Positions 5,609 through 13,937 of a DNA stretch of 20,038 nt are shown piece after piece. The stretch is from positions 1-20,038 of the IMG/VR virus record IMGVR_UViG_3300046009_001894; one strand, 5' to 3'. Within the stretch, counting starts at the first letter, position 1. Every line of letters starts with the position of its first letter. The translations under genes and the position numbers were made by a program. This DNA is from a virus. Under the pieces are notes generated by a model. The model worked only from the letters and a program-made list of their open reading frames with translations. It was not told the DNA's origin and did no database searches.

Positions 5609-6108
5609 TTCTTAGCCCAGTTACGCGACCCGAACCAAAATCCAATAATTCCACCCAACATAGCCATCTCATCTGGGCTAAAGATGATGTCGGCGTATTT
5701 CAAAACATCATCAATGCTGTCTACCATGCCTGGATTGGCATATAGGTAGTAACACAAAAAGGCGTTGATCAGCACAAGTTCGATCACGAAGATGTAGGTC
5801 ACAGTAGGACGAACCGTGCCAATGTAGTTCGCCACCCACCTGCTTGCCTTCTCCAGCACCTTCTCATCGTGCTTTAGAGCAGCCTCGGTCATCTGGGCCT
5901 CGCTCTGCATCATGACCTGCTCCGTGCGGATCTCCTCAATCCTTTGCTGTGCTGCAAAGCCCTGAGCAGCCAGAGCAAGCTCTCTCTCAGTCTGAATCTT
6001 GGCTAGTGCCAGTTCGTGCTTCTGATCTGCTTTGTTCTGGAAGAACTCCAAGAGCTTTGGCAAGCCAGAGATCAGTAGGCCACCAAGGGTAGAGATGAGA
6101 GATAGCAT
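5605..6108 (-). CDS. Holin of the 3TM (gene-transfer-release) type
   Basis: A 167-residue membrane protein with hydrophobic segments at about 1-20, 101-124 and 147-163, separated by a long charged coiled coil (about 24-90). The C-terminus GGIIGFWFGSRNWAKK matches the conserved end of the 3TM holin family, and RPTVTYIFVIE begins its second segment. Holins form lesions in the inner membrane that let the endolysin through at a set time. The gene overlaps the endolysin by four bases (ATGA), and its ribosome binding site GGAG lies inside the last codons of the upstream gene. No Rz/Rz1 spanin pair was recognised beside it. Confidence 0.85.
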   Translation of the reverse strand: MLSLISTLGGLLISGLPKLLEFFQNKADQKHELALAKIQTERELALAAQGFAAQQRIEEIRTEQVMMQSEAQMTEAALKHDEKVLEKASRWVANYIGTVRPTVTYIFVIELVLINAFLCYYLYANPGMVDSIDDVLKYADIIFSPDEMAMLGGIIGFWFGSRNWAKK

Positions 6109-6111
6109 TGA

Positions 6112-7581
6112 TTACTCCAAAGGAGGTTGTGTCAACAAGGTACTAGCTACGCCACGGCCATACATGGATGGAAGCGGCGCAGGAGTTTGACCGCTCAACA
6201 AACCACCAACCGCTCGTTGTGCAGCCCGTTGGCGCAATGCAGCTTGTAACTGGTCAGCCGCAAAGCCAGCAGCAGCAGTTGGAACGGTGTACATGAGTGT
6301 TTCTGGGCTAGTAACACCAGCAGCGCCAATACCACCAGTAATCAACTGGCTACGTTGTGGGTTAAACCTAGCCAGCAACGAAAGGAAGTTGTCCAATTTG
6401 CCGCCATTAGCAACAGCACGGATTGCGTTACGCTCATTCTCGTTGAAGAGGCGCATCTTTTCTTTGTTGGCAGCAAGATTGATAAAGCCAGTGCGGATAA
6501 GTTCGCTTTCTGATGCCGTAGGACGCAATGCACGAGCTTCTGCTGTATCGAGAATGTCCTGCAAAGTCGTAGCTCTGCTTAGGTTTCGCCAATCCTTACG
6601 GGCAGCAGCAAGCGTTTTTACAGCCTCATCAATGCCGCCAGCGCCAGAAGTGACGTTCTTTGGCGAAAGATTAGCCACATAGTCATCAATACCGCCAATA
6701 ACCTCTTTGCCAAGCCTTCTCACGTTCTTGTCTTGATCAGATAACAAGACATTGGCAAGACGGCGCATCTGGTCAACATCGCTAAAAGAAACATCGCCAC
6801 GTTCGACGATGCTTTGGTACTTTTTAAGGGTGTTGGCAACCGCTGGAGCATTTTCTGGCAGATAGTCAACAGCATCAAGACGGACCCTGATTTTGTCAAC
6901 AAGCTCGTTTGCTGATGTTTGATTCAACTTGATGCCAAGATCAGCAACTTTTCTGTAGTTACGCTGGGCGCTTTCTTGAACCTGCTGCATGGTTGGCGGA
7001 GCAGGTTGTTTGCCCGACGCAATACGGCCAGCAATGTTTCCAGCAGACTGACCAACAGCACCAGCGACACCGACTCCAGCCACTAAAGCTGCAAGATCAC
7101 TGCCGGTTATTTCTTTGACCTCTTCGGCAACAGGTTGGGCAACAGTAGCAGCCGCAGCAGAAGCAGGAAGTTGCCTTGCGAGATCGCCTCCAAACGCTGC
7201 TGGAGCAGCACGAGCAGCACCAGCCGCACCCGTCAATGCTTGCATACCAGCCTGAGCAGCACGCTCTGCACCAGTTTCAGGCGCAGGCAATCCCATTTGC
7301 GTCAATCCCTGTTGCTGCATTTGTGACAGGTAAGGCATACGACTTTGAGAGCCAAGTAGACCAGCGCCAAGGTTGTATGCACCACTCAGGAAATCAGTAA
7401 CCGTAGTAACAGGAGCAGAAAAGCCAGTAATGACCGCCCTAGTTGCAAGACCCGGACCTCTTGCTAGAGCTTCAGAAGTCGTTTGTTGCCGTGGCTGCGG
7501 TACTGGTTCTTGTGCGCCAACATCAAACTGATCAAATGAAGTTTGTGACTTGGTGTCAAACTGATCAAATGGATTAGACAT
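6112..7581 (-). CDS. Large virion-operon protein with FDQFD repeats, probable internal or ejection protein
   Basis: A 489-residue protein with no recognisable enzyme motif. The N-terminus has a short repeated motif, FDQFD at 5-9 and 16-20, in an acidic Gln/Pro-rich stretch. Residues about 44-80 and 106-190 are Gly/Ala-rich and partly hydrophobic, as in proteins that insert into membranes. The remainder is helical and charged. It begins in a TAATG overlap with the 481-residue protein gene and ends just before the holin. Placement as the last of three large Ala/Gln-rich proteins between the tail genes and the lysis genes parallels the internal virion (ejection) proteins of short-tailed phages. 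That role is inferred from position and composition. Confidence 0.6.
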   Translation of the reverse strand: MSNPFDQFDTKSQTSFDQFDVGAQEPVPQPRQQTTSEALARGPGLATRAVITGFSAPVTTVTDFLSGAYNLGAGLLGSQSRMPYLSQMQQQGLTQMGLPAPETGAERAAQAGMQALTGAAGAARAAPAAFGGDLARQLPASAAAATVAQPVAEEVKEITGSDLAALVAGVGVAGAVGQSAGNIAGRIASGKQPAPPTMQQVQESAQRNYRKVADLGIKLNQTSANELVDKIRVRLDAVDYLPENAPAVANTLKKYQSIVERGDVSFSDVDQMRRLANVLLSDQDKNVRRLGKEVIGGIDDYVANLSPKNVTSGAGGIDEAVKTLAAARKDWRNLSRATTLQDILDTAEARALRPTASESELIRTGFINLAANKEKMRLFNENERNAIRAVANGGKLDNFLSLLARFNPQRSQLITGGIGAAGVTSPETLMYTVPTAAAGFAADQLQAALRQRAAQRAVGGLLSGQTPAPLPSMYGRGVASTLLTQPPLE

Positions 7582-9026
7582 TACTTTTCTCCAAGTACAC
7601 GATCAGCCTGACCAGCACCATATTTTTTATCAAAATCTGCCTTCAGGCTTGGGTTTTGACGCAAGTAATCAATAGCCTGTTGAGGAATTGTTACCGATGG
7701 CGTTGCTTGACTTGGCGCAGCTGGACGAGGACGATTAACTCCAAAGTACGGAGATACACCTTGAGACTCCCTGCGACTTTCCAATCGAGTTCTGGTTCGA
7801 TCTTGGGCCTTTTCGGTGGCATTACGGAAGTTGGTCAGCGCATCTAAAGTAGTCTTTGTATCGTATTTACCAAACGCAGCAATCAACTCATTAGCAAAGC
7901 GCAAAACGTCTTTGTCAGTCTGAACACCTTTTGCAGCATCAGTCTTCAAGTTGGTTGCCTCTTGCACAGCCCTTTGCAAATTAGCAAAAGCTCGGCTTTG
8001 GTCGGTAGAGTTACCAGCAACGTTTTGAGCCAGATACCGTGCATTAGCAAGCGGACCAAGCTCTAAGAACGGCTTGTTTGTCTTCGGATCAGGAGTTAGA
8101 GCCTGAATAGCAGGAGCAAGCGTTTCTTTGCGAGCCTCAAAGTTGTCAATAAGCTCCAAATCTTTGTCTTCTTCTTTTTGTAGACCAGCAGGCAATGCTT
8201 TCGGACTCTTCAAAGATGCAGCAAGGGAGGCAAGTTGCCTTCTATTTTCTTGTCGTATTTGTTCAATCTCAAGTTGACTTGCTCTACGCTCCCTGGCGGC
8301 TTCAACTCGCGCCTCAGCAGCAACACGAGCGGCTTCCAAAGTAGAAATTCTTTGCTGCTCAGCCTGCTGTTCACGGGCTTGTCGGGCGAGTTCTGCTTGC
8401 TGCGCTAGAAAGTCACGTTGCTGTTGCGCTTGTTCTGCACGGAAAGCCAAGTTTTCTCTACGGCCCTCTCTTGTCTGTAACGCACCGAGAACCTTTTCAG
8501 GATCTCCATACTTTGTAAGAACACCCAAAACTTGTTCGTCTGTTGCTTCTGGACCAAGTGCGTTTAGTTGTTTACGCAATTCTTCTTTTTGATCAGCAGA
8601 AATTCTTGCAGCTCTTGCTTTTTCCTCAGCTTCACCCGCCTGAGCCAAAGAGGCTTGAGTAGCAGCCTGTCTTTGACCACGCAAGGCCATCTCGCTTTGC
8701 ATTTTTCTAAGCACATCAGACAACTGCATAGCACCAACCGTGTCACCAGCCTGCGAAAGAGCTTGGATGCCAGCAGCCATAGACTCTGGATTGGTGTAGT
8801 CAATCTGTTTAGCAATAGCATTGCGAGTGCTAACCATTCGCAGTTGCGGATCTTCACCACCCAAGGCACCAGCCAACTGATAAGCACCACGACCAATGGC
8901 AAACTGAGCCTGCTGTAGAGGCTTGAGTTGTGCGTACTCAAGCGCCATCCGATCTGCTTGTGCAGCCTGTGCTTGTTGGTATGACTCGGGAGTGATACCA
9001 AACAAAGATTGAACGATGTCTGCCAT
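7581..9026 (-). CDS. Large coiled-coil virion-operon protein, probable internal or ejection protein
   Basis: A 481-residue, Ala/Gln/Glu/Arg-rich protein. Residues 104-155 and especially 185-275 form long charged coiled coils (for example FLAQQAELARQAREQQAEQQ). Residues 340-415 (ranging from RAFANLQRAVQEATNLKTDA to a TDKDVLRFANELIAAFGKYD stretch) look like a conserved helical domain seen in large structural proteins of short-tailed phages. The C-terminus includes IPQQAIDYLRQNPSLKADF, resembling short helical ends found in related internal proteins. ATG at 9026 follows an AAGGG site. No catalytic motif such as a lytic transglycosylase is visible. The internal-virion role is inferred. Confidence 0.6.
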   Translation of the reverse strand: MADIVQSLFGITPESYQQAQAAQADRMALEYAQLKPLQQAQFAIGRGAYQLAGALGGEDPQLRMVSTRNAIAKQIDYTNPESMAAGIQALSQAGDTVGAMQLSDVLRKMQSEMALRGQRQAATQASLAQAGEAEEKARAARISADQKEELRKQLNALGPEATDEQVLGVLTKYGDPEKVLGALQTREGRRENLAFRAEQAQQQRDFLAQQAELARQAREQQAEQQRISTLEAARVAAEARVEAARERRASQLEIEQIRQENRRQLASLAASLKSPKALPAGLQKEEDKDLELIDNFEARKETLAPAIQALTPDPKTNKPFLELGPLANARYLAQNVAGNSTDQSRAFANLQRAVQEATNLKTDAAKGVQTDKDVLRFANELIAAFGKYDTKTTLDALTNFRNATEKAQDRTRTRLESRRESQGVSPYFGVNRPRPAAPSQATPSVTIPQQAIDYLRQNPSLKADFDKKYGAGQADRVLGEK

Positions 9027-9035
9027 GATCAGCCC

Positions 9036-10094
9036 TTAAATGAATAGACCGTAATCTTGATTTCCGTAAGCCATTCCAGTTCCAAATCCAGACTGTCCTA
9101 GTCCAGTTTGAGAGAATGCAGCCTGTGCACCGCCTCCAAAGAAATTGCCTATTCCTGTTGCAAAAGCAGGATTTCTAGATCCCATCGTCAGCGCAGTAGC
9201 AAACGGATTGAATGCGTTAGCCGCCTCCAGCGACCTTGCAGCGCCAGTACCACTAGCCAACAATGCCTGAGCAGCACCAGTGCTTTGGCCTTTAGCGCCG
9301 ATGTCAATGCCAAGACCAAGAGGTTGCTGTCCAAGAGCTTCAAGTGCCTTCGACTGTGCAAGATACGCCTCAAACGGAGCCAAGGCACCGATTTGACCCT
9401 GATAAGCGCCTCGTAGCAACTCAGCACCAGTACCAAACAAACCAGCACCAAATTTGGTCTGCTCCATGCCAGCCTGTTGCGCTTGTGCAGCAAGTTGAGC
9501 TTCTTGTTGAGCCAGAGCGTTGTAGTAAGCCTCCATCTCAGGAGATGCGGCTCCAAGGCCAGCAGCGCCACTAGGACGGGCACCAGTCGCACCAACAGCC
9601 AATCCCTCACGGCCAGTTTGGAACAGACGGTTTTGGAGTTGTGAGAGCGCCCTCTCACGGCCAGGAGCCAGCAGTTCTTGCTGACGCGCCATGTACTGTT
9701 GAGCAGCCTGTTGCGGAGTCTCTGCCAGATAGCCCTGAGCCAGTCCAAACAGGCCAGGAGCAGCAGCCATCAGAGGTTGGTACAAGCCAGGAGCAGCCTC
9801 AGCCTGGGTCAAACCCATGCCTGTCAAGCCCATAAGGCGGTCTTGATAGGCACGAAGCTCAGGAGAAAGCTCGTAACCAGCGCCCGTTACCCGGCCCTGA
9901 TCATCGGTCTGAAATGCAGACTGACCAAATCGAGTCGTGATTCCTACTGGTCGAAAACGTGCTTCTTCAGCAGCTAGTCGTCCAGCCTCAAGCTCTGCGG
10001 CAGCAGCAGTTCGTGCGGCTCGCTCTGCTGACCGACCCTGTAAGACACCGCCTACGATTGAACCACCAGCAAGCGCGGCTACTGGATTAGGCAT
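9036..10094 (-). CDS. Ala/Gly/Gln-rich virion-operon protein, probable internal or ejection protein
   Basis: A 352-residue protein. ATG at 10094 is chosen because AAGGAG lies 8 bases upstream; an in-frame TTG at 10100 is less likely. The N-terminus ALAGGSIVGGVLQGRSAERA is a short hydrophobic segment followed by a charged Ala-rich helix, then a Gly/Ala/Gln-rich body with many short helices and loops (GLGAASPEMEAYYNALAQQE around the middle) and a Gly/Phe/Asn-rich C-terminus. This composition, with an N-terminal membrane-like anchor, is typical of small ejection or internal proteins encoded next to larger ones in short-tailed phages. It overlaps the end of the 149-residue gene by 8 bases. Function is inferred from composition and place. 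Confidence 0.6.
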   Translation of the reverse strand: MPNPVAALAGGSIVGGVLQGRSAERAARTAAAAELEAGRLAAEEARFRPVGITTRFGQSAFQTDDQGRVTGAGYELSPELRAYQDRLMGLTGMGLTQAEAAPGLYQPLMAAAPGLFGLAQGYLAETPQQAAQQYMARQQELLAPGRERALSQLQNRLFQTGREGLAVGATGARPSGAAGLGAASPEMEAYYNALAQQEAQLAAQAQQAGMEQTKFGAGLFGTGAELLRGAYQGQIGALAPFEAYLAQSKALEALGQQPLGLGIDIGAKGQSTGAAQALLASGTGAARSLEAANAFNPFATALTMGSRNPAFATGIGNFFGGGAQAAFSQTGLGQSGFGTGMAYGNQDYGLFI

Positions 10095-10536
10095 GATCAA
10101 ACTCCTTCATATAGTCCTCAAATTTCTCGCCGTACAACTCCATGACATAACGAGAAAGTTCTTTCGCACGTTTTGCTGGATGACAGAGCGTCACAACCAT
10201 CAAAACAACATCGTAATAACCTGCTCTCCACATATACGATTTGGCATCTGCTTTGCCATCTCGCTCTGCCTCATCTGAAGCCTGCCACTTCAACACCATC
10301 GTTGCCACAACAGGCATCAAGCTATTCGCATTGGCTTGCCAGAACTGATTCTGGCTCATCCCAACCAATGTGTTCCAAATCACCACATCCAGATCATTGC
10401 GTTTAACTTCATCTCCATCAGCAACATCATCAAAGACCTGAATCGCATCCCAAAGCATCAACAACCATTCAACCGCAGCATTTGGCAATTCAAAGACACT
10501 GACAAAATTCTCTCTAAGCCATTCTTCGCTTTTCAT
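10087..10536 (-). CDS. Conserved phage protein of unknown function
   Basis: A 149-residue protein rich in Trp, Asp and Val. It contains AIQVFDDVADGDEVKR (residues 31-46) and MWRAGYYDVVLMVVTL (about 103-118), followed by YGEKFEDYMKEF near the C-terminus. I recognise this arrangement as a recurring conserved hypothetical protein of phage structural operons, but no function is established that I know of. The helices are hydrophobic but not long enough to be confident membrane spans. The start at 10536 has only a weak AAGA-type ribosome binding site. It lies between a tail fibre and the large internal proteins. Confidence 0.7.
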   Translation of the reverse strand: MKSEEWLRENFVSVFELPNAAVEWLLMLWDAIQVFDDVADGDEVKRNDLDVVIWNTLVGMSQNQFWQANANSLMPVVATMVLKWQASDEAERDGKADAKSYMWRAGYYDVVLMVVTLCHPAKRAKELSRYVMELYGEKFEDYMKEFDHA

Positions 10537-10550
10537 ATATCTTATTAAAA

Positions 10551-11402
10551 TTATTTTGTGATATATGCTTGCAAAATAAACGATCCGCCAACACTGTTGT
10601 CAAAAATTTCAAATGTTACAGATGATGCAGATGAAGAGATTGGAATAAATGTTCCAGATCCATCCGTCATCCCAGAGCCACCATCTGCTCCTTGATTCAA
10701 GTTTGTTCCGCTGACAAAAATGGTTCCAATCGTTGATCCACCACTATTTTTAACGGTAACCTTGCCTTTACCGCCATTGTTTCCGGAGCCAGATATTTGG
10801 CACCATACATAGATACCAATACAGTTAGCTGGCAGTGTGTATGAATCACCAGAGTTGTACGATGTACTAACATAGGTGACGTTCCAGCCACTAGGAGCAG
10901 ATGAAACCCAAGCAGATCCATTGCTGGTTAGAACATTCCCACTTGCACCAACACTCGTAACTCCAGTTCCACCATTTGCAACTGGCAAAGTACCTGTAAC
11001 TCCAGTGGTCAATGGAAGGCCAGTGGCATTAGTCAATGTTCCAGAACTCGGCGTACCAAGTGCACCACCATTGACAACAACAGCACCAGAAGATCCAACA
11101 TTAACTGCCAATGCAGTTGCAACATTGGTTCCTAGACCAGAAACTCCGGTGCTAACTGGCAGTCCAGTGCAGTTAGACAATGTTCCGGAACTAGGGGTTC
11201 CTAGAACTGGGCTTGTCAATGTAGGACTACTAAGAGTTGCTCCAGTAAGAGTTGCCCCAGATGAATCTGCTTTTGATGAAATTGCGGTGGCAATATTGTT
11301 GAACTCAGTGTCAATCTCAGTGCCTTTGACAATCTTCAAAGGATTGCCTGATGCCAGCGCATCTTTGGTCGCAAAATTAGTGCTCTTGGTGTAATTACTC
11401 AC
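10551..11402 (-). CDS. Tail fibre or collar-like protein with tandem Gly/Thr/Ser-rich repeats
   Basis: A 283-residue protein with a GTG start inside a GTGA overlap with the upstream tail gene. After an N-terminal stretch with EIDTEFNNIATAISSKAD, residues about 48-160 are built from repeats with the core LGTPSSGTLxNxTGLPxxTGVxG, seen twice, flanked by TLSSPTLTSPV and LPVANGGTGVTSV. Such repeats form trimeric beta-structured shafts in phage tail fibres. The C-terminal 110 residues (from about PSGWNVTYVSTSYNSGDSYT onward) are a Gly/Ser-rich beta domain and may be the receptor-facing tip. A role in host attachment is the likely reading. There is no S74 chaperone in this one. Confidence 0.78.
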   Translation of the reverse strand: MSNYTKSTNFATKDALASGNPLKIVKGTEIDTEFNNIATAISSKADSSGATLTGATLSSPTLTSPVLGTPSSGTLSNCTGLPVSTGVSGLGTNVATALAVNVGSSGAVVVNGGALGTPSSGTLTNATGLPLTTGVTGTLPVANGGTGVTSVGASGNVLTSNGSAWVSSAPSGWNVTYVSTSYNSGDSYTLPANCIGIYVWCQISGSGNNGGKGKVTVKNSGGSTIGTIFVSGTNLNQGADGGSGMTDGSGTFIPISSSASSVTFEIFDNSVGGSFILQAYITK

Positions 11403-12958
11403 GACAATCTCCCATCTTTGTACTGAATCTCTATCCTTTGGATAGACAATGAAGATCCATTGATATCAGATTCGTAACCAGTTTGAACAATCTTGCCACT
11501 TCCTGTTGCAGGAACAGAAAGTTGCTGCATCAAAACACCTTCAGAGTAGTAAGCAACCGGAACTCCGTTTGCACCATACTCGGCAACACCATACTCAGAA
11601 ATACCTTGGACAGGAATCGTTGAATTGGCAGACTGGTAGTTGGTCAACAGATCAAAGCCCCACTTCATTGTGACCGTTTGATTCGTGCCGCCAATGACAG
11701 TAGCCTTCAACTTCTTCAGTATCGAAGTAACATTTGCGTTACCAAGGTCGGCATGATTGGTGTAATACAGCATCCTGTACGCTACACCATCATCTTGATA
11801 GGTGCCGTATTTACCAATGTACCCAGTCTTGCCAATTAGAACATCACCATTCCTGCGTGATAACAATGCAGTTGGTTCTATAGAGTCCCAAATCGTTACC
11901 CTAAAAGAGCCATCCTGTAGTTGTCCCCTGGTGTCAAAGCAATAGACCTCTTTGACAGAAGGCAGTGTTATCAGATAGAAGGCTTCTTTTTCAGAATACA
12001 CAGACTTGATGTTGGCAAGTGTTTCGCCAGCAACAATGTCCATAAGATCGTTACGCACGTTCTTAGACAAATCTCCAAGAGGTGCAGACTTTTCGATGAT
12101 TGTTCTGGCAAACGATCTGACACCACTGTTGGATAAAAACAACACATCCTTGCCAGTTGTCTGAATCGTATCCCTTGCGATACACCCAATTCCTCCAACC
12201 GTGTCACTCAACTGCATGGTCGAGGGAGTGGTGGCATCTTGGTAAACCAGAATCTGCCGCTTACCAAAGATGATCAAGAAGCCATTGTGGGCAGCAAGAC
12301 CTTGGATTTCGTCAGGACCATTGGGCCAAATCCTGTCCACATTCAATGAGCCAGCCGTGCCCGTAGACCACACATGGCCTGCCAGCAAGTCAGAGAAGTA
12401 GACCGTATTCTTGATCGTTGACGTATTCGCCACCCACAAGCGACCAAAAGCCGACAGGGCGATGTTTGCGCTGGGGACGGTAGCCACATAGCCAGTCTTC
12501 TCACTCACCCTGCGATAGGTTGTTGTGCTAACAGCAGGGTCGTAAATCAAGGGATCATGACCCGTCTGGAAGAAGTAGGTAATCCCATTAAGGGAAGCAC
12601 ATGACCAGTTGTTTGCAGTGATCGTAGGAGCGGAACCACCCCCCCCGTACGTCAATTCCACTACCGCATTAGAGCCATCGAGCTTGAACAGCTTGCTATT
12701 GCCAGCGAACAGGATAGTCAGAGTGCCGTCAGACTGCACAAGCTCATGGATCACACCAACAGGGTTAGAACCAAGATTGCCAGAAGAACTGTTGACCTTA
12801 GACCAACCTTTGCGAGAGCCAACTCGTCCATACTGGTCAATGATGCAGTTCGTCGCAACAAGAGCAAAGCCAGCCGCCAGATCAAGAGGCGAGTCTTGAG
12901 TGTTCAGGCCGAAGAATCCCGGCGCTGAAATGCTGGCAATCTGAAGCTGTTCGCTCAT
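11399..12958 (-). CDS. Large tail protein of short-tailed phage type (tail nozzle/tubular B-like)
   Basis: A 519-residue beta-rich protein. The N-terminal region has PGFFGLNTQDSPLDLAAGFA, followed by NCIIDQYGRVGSRKGW: the pattern GxNTxxSPxxLxxGxAxxxxNxxxDxxGxxxxRKG is typical of large tail proteins of short-tailed phages that follow the adaptor gene. Repeated hydrophobic beta strands with Trp/Tyr/Gly turns suggest a propeller or beta-domain structure. It starts in an ATGA overlap with the 215-residue adaptor-like gene and ends in a GTGA overlap with the fibre. It probably forms the distal tail tube or nozzle. It is shorter than T7 gp12 (about 800 residues), so it is not a direct equivalent. 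Function is inferred from family pattern and gene order. Confidence 0.65.
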   Translation of the reverse strand: MSEQLQIASISAPGFFGLNTQDSPLDLAAGFALVATNCIIDQYGRVGSRKGWSKVNSSSGNLGSNPVGVIHELVQSDGTLTILFAGNSKLFKLDGSNAVVELTYGGGGSAPTITANNWSCASLNGITYFFQTGHDPLIYDPAVSTTTYRRVSEKTGYVATVPSANIALSAFGRLWVANTSTIKNTVYFSDLLAGHVWSTGTAGSLNVDRIWPNGPDEIQGLAAHNGFLIIFGKRQILVYQDATTPSTMQLSDTVGGIGCIARDTIQTTGKDVLFLSNSGVRSFARTIIEKSAPLGDLSKNVRNDLMDIVAGETLANIKSVYSEKEAFYLITLPSVKEVYCFDTRGQLQDGSFRVTIWDSIEPTALLSRRNGDVLIGKTGYIGKYGTYQDDGVAYRMLYYTNHADLGNANVTSILKKLKATVIGGTNQTVTMKWGFDLLTNYQSANSTIPVQGISEYGVAEYGANGVPVAYYSEGVLMQQLSVPATGSGKIVQTGYESDINGSSLSIQRIEIQYKDGRLS

Positions 12959-13602
12959 ACCGCAACAAATTCTTGGTTCTCGGGATAACGAGTGCTTTCA
13001 AGAGCAATGTAATCTGCTAGCATGGCTCTATAAAGCTGGTAAGCCTCAGATGAAGCTAACCCACCATCTTCCCCGCGCTCCACCAAGGCACGAGCGTAGG
13101 CATTCTGGGCAACCAGAACGTCAGGTACCAGTACAGATGTGCTGTCAGACGACAAAGTGGCCTGAGGCACCGTCAAGCTGAACTGCATTGTGTACACGTT
13201 GTCAGGACGAGCGTAGAGAACTACTTTGGTATCTCCGCTTCCATCAACTCCATCAAACGCATAAGCCTCTGGAATGCCAGAGATAGGGGTTGTGAAGTTC
13301 TGTAGACGATTCATTTCTACAAAACTGATGTTCCGCAAACCAACGTTGGAAGTTACGTTGATAGCATCCATGACCTGAAACTTCTGACCAGCACCAGTCA
13401 TTGAGTAGATGTAGGTGCCAGAAACCGTGTTGAACGTCAAGGTCTGGCCCAGTACGTTCCAGGCGTACGAATCTTCAATCTGCCGCTTGGCATCATTGAC
13501 AAACTTGCCAATCAGCGTAGAGTAGGCCGTTTCAGTACTTGTCGATACGGTAGTCTCACGCAACCGGATCAGTACGTCATTGATCAATTCAAGATAGGTC
13601 AT
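12955..13602 (-). CDS. Adaptor or head-tail connector-like protein (tail tubular A-like)
   Basis: A 215-residue protein. The N-terminus TYLELINDVLIRLRETTVST continuing with FVNDAKRQIEDSYAWNVL (about 33-50) is the helix pattern of connector or tail tubular A proteins, which bind beneath the portal. A central beta region follows, and the C-terminal helix (LVAQNAYARALVERGEDGGL, then SEAYQLYRAMLADYIALES) resembles the end of that family. It ends in an ATGA overlap with the large tail protein and begins in an ATGA overlap with the 112-residue gene. The gene order adaptor then tail nozzle matches short-tailed phages. The family call is reasonably strong by pattern; direct proof would need structure comparison. 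Confidence 0.7.
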   Translation of the reverse strand: MTYLELINDVLIRLRETTVSTSTETAYSTLIGKFVNDAKRQIEDSYAWNVLGQTLTFNTVSGTYIYSMTGAGQKFQVMDAINVTSNVGLRNISFVEMNRLQNFTTPISGIPEAYAFDGVDGSGDTKVVLYARPDNVYTMQFSLTVPQATLSSDSTSVLVPDVLVAQNAYARALVERGEDGGLASSEAYQLYRAMLADYIALESTRYPENQEFVAV

Positions 13603-13937
13603 TGCCGTGTCAATCCTGTTTCTTCAAAGGTTGCGATGACAGAAATAGTCGAACCAGATTCTGAAATCGTAGTTATGTAGTCACCCTCTTCTAAGACAAA
13701 GTACTGGTTTACATCAATCTCAGCAAGCGTCGATTTAGCAGTAAGTGTGTATTCAGTTGTAATCGGTATTGTTTCCGCAGCACTTGCGTCATACCAGCTA
13801 AAACTTACATGCTTGTTCGAGCCACCATTATTCGATGCGTGCAAAAGAACACACCTAGCGTAATAGCCAGTTGGTACTGTGTACAACGTTGTAGTTGTAG
13901 CAGCAGTTAAATTTCTACCAACCGATAGTGGCCTCAC
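13599..13937 (-). CDS. Hypothetical beta-rich virion protein
   Basis: A 112-residue protein with a GTG start inside a GTGA overlap with the upstream gene. It is rich in Thr, Ser and Val, with alternating strands such as TTLYTVPTGYYARCVLLHAS and a later EGDYITTISESGSTISVIAT. The pattern resembles small beta-sandwich proteins found on phage particles. Nothing marks a specific function. Its place between a small basic protein and the adaptor makes a structural role likely. Confidence 0.6.
   Translation of the reverse strand: MRPLSVGRNLTAATTTTLYTVPTGYYARCVLLHASNNGGSNKHVSFSWYDASAAETIPITTEYTLTAKSTLAEIDVNQYFVLEEGDYITTISESGSTISVIATFEETGLTRQ

Noticed and set aside
9188-9748. Long minus-strand frame (186 codons) inside the 352-residue protein gene, and similar frames in the neighbouring Ala/Gln-rich genes
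   Set aside because: They are rich in Leu/Arg/Trp as expected from out-of-frame reading of Ala/Gln codons, without start signals or known patterns.
12638-12645. Run of eight C (G on the coding strand) in the tail protein gene, possible frameshift
   Set aside because: The reading frame passes through intact as a Gly-rich loop (YGGGGSA), so neither an assembly error nor a programmed frameshift is needed. Slippage cannot be excluded, but nothing supports it.
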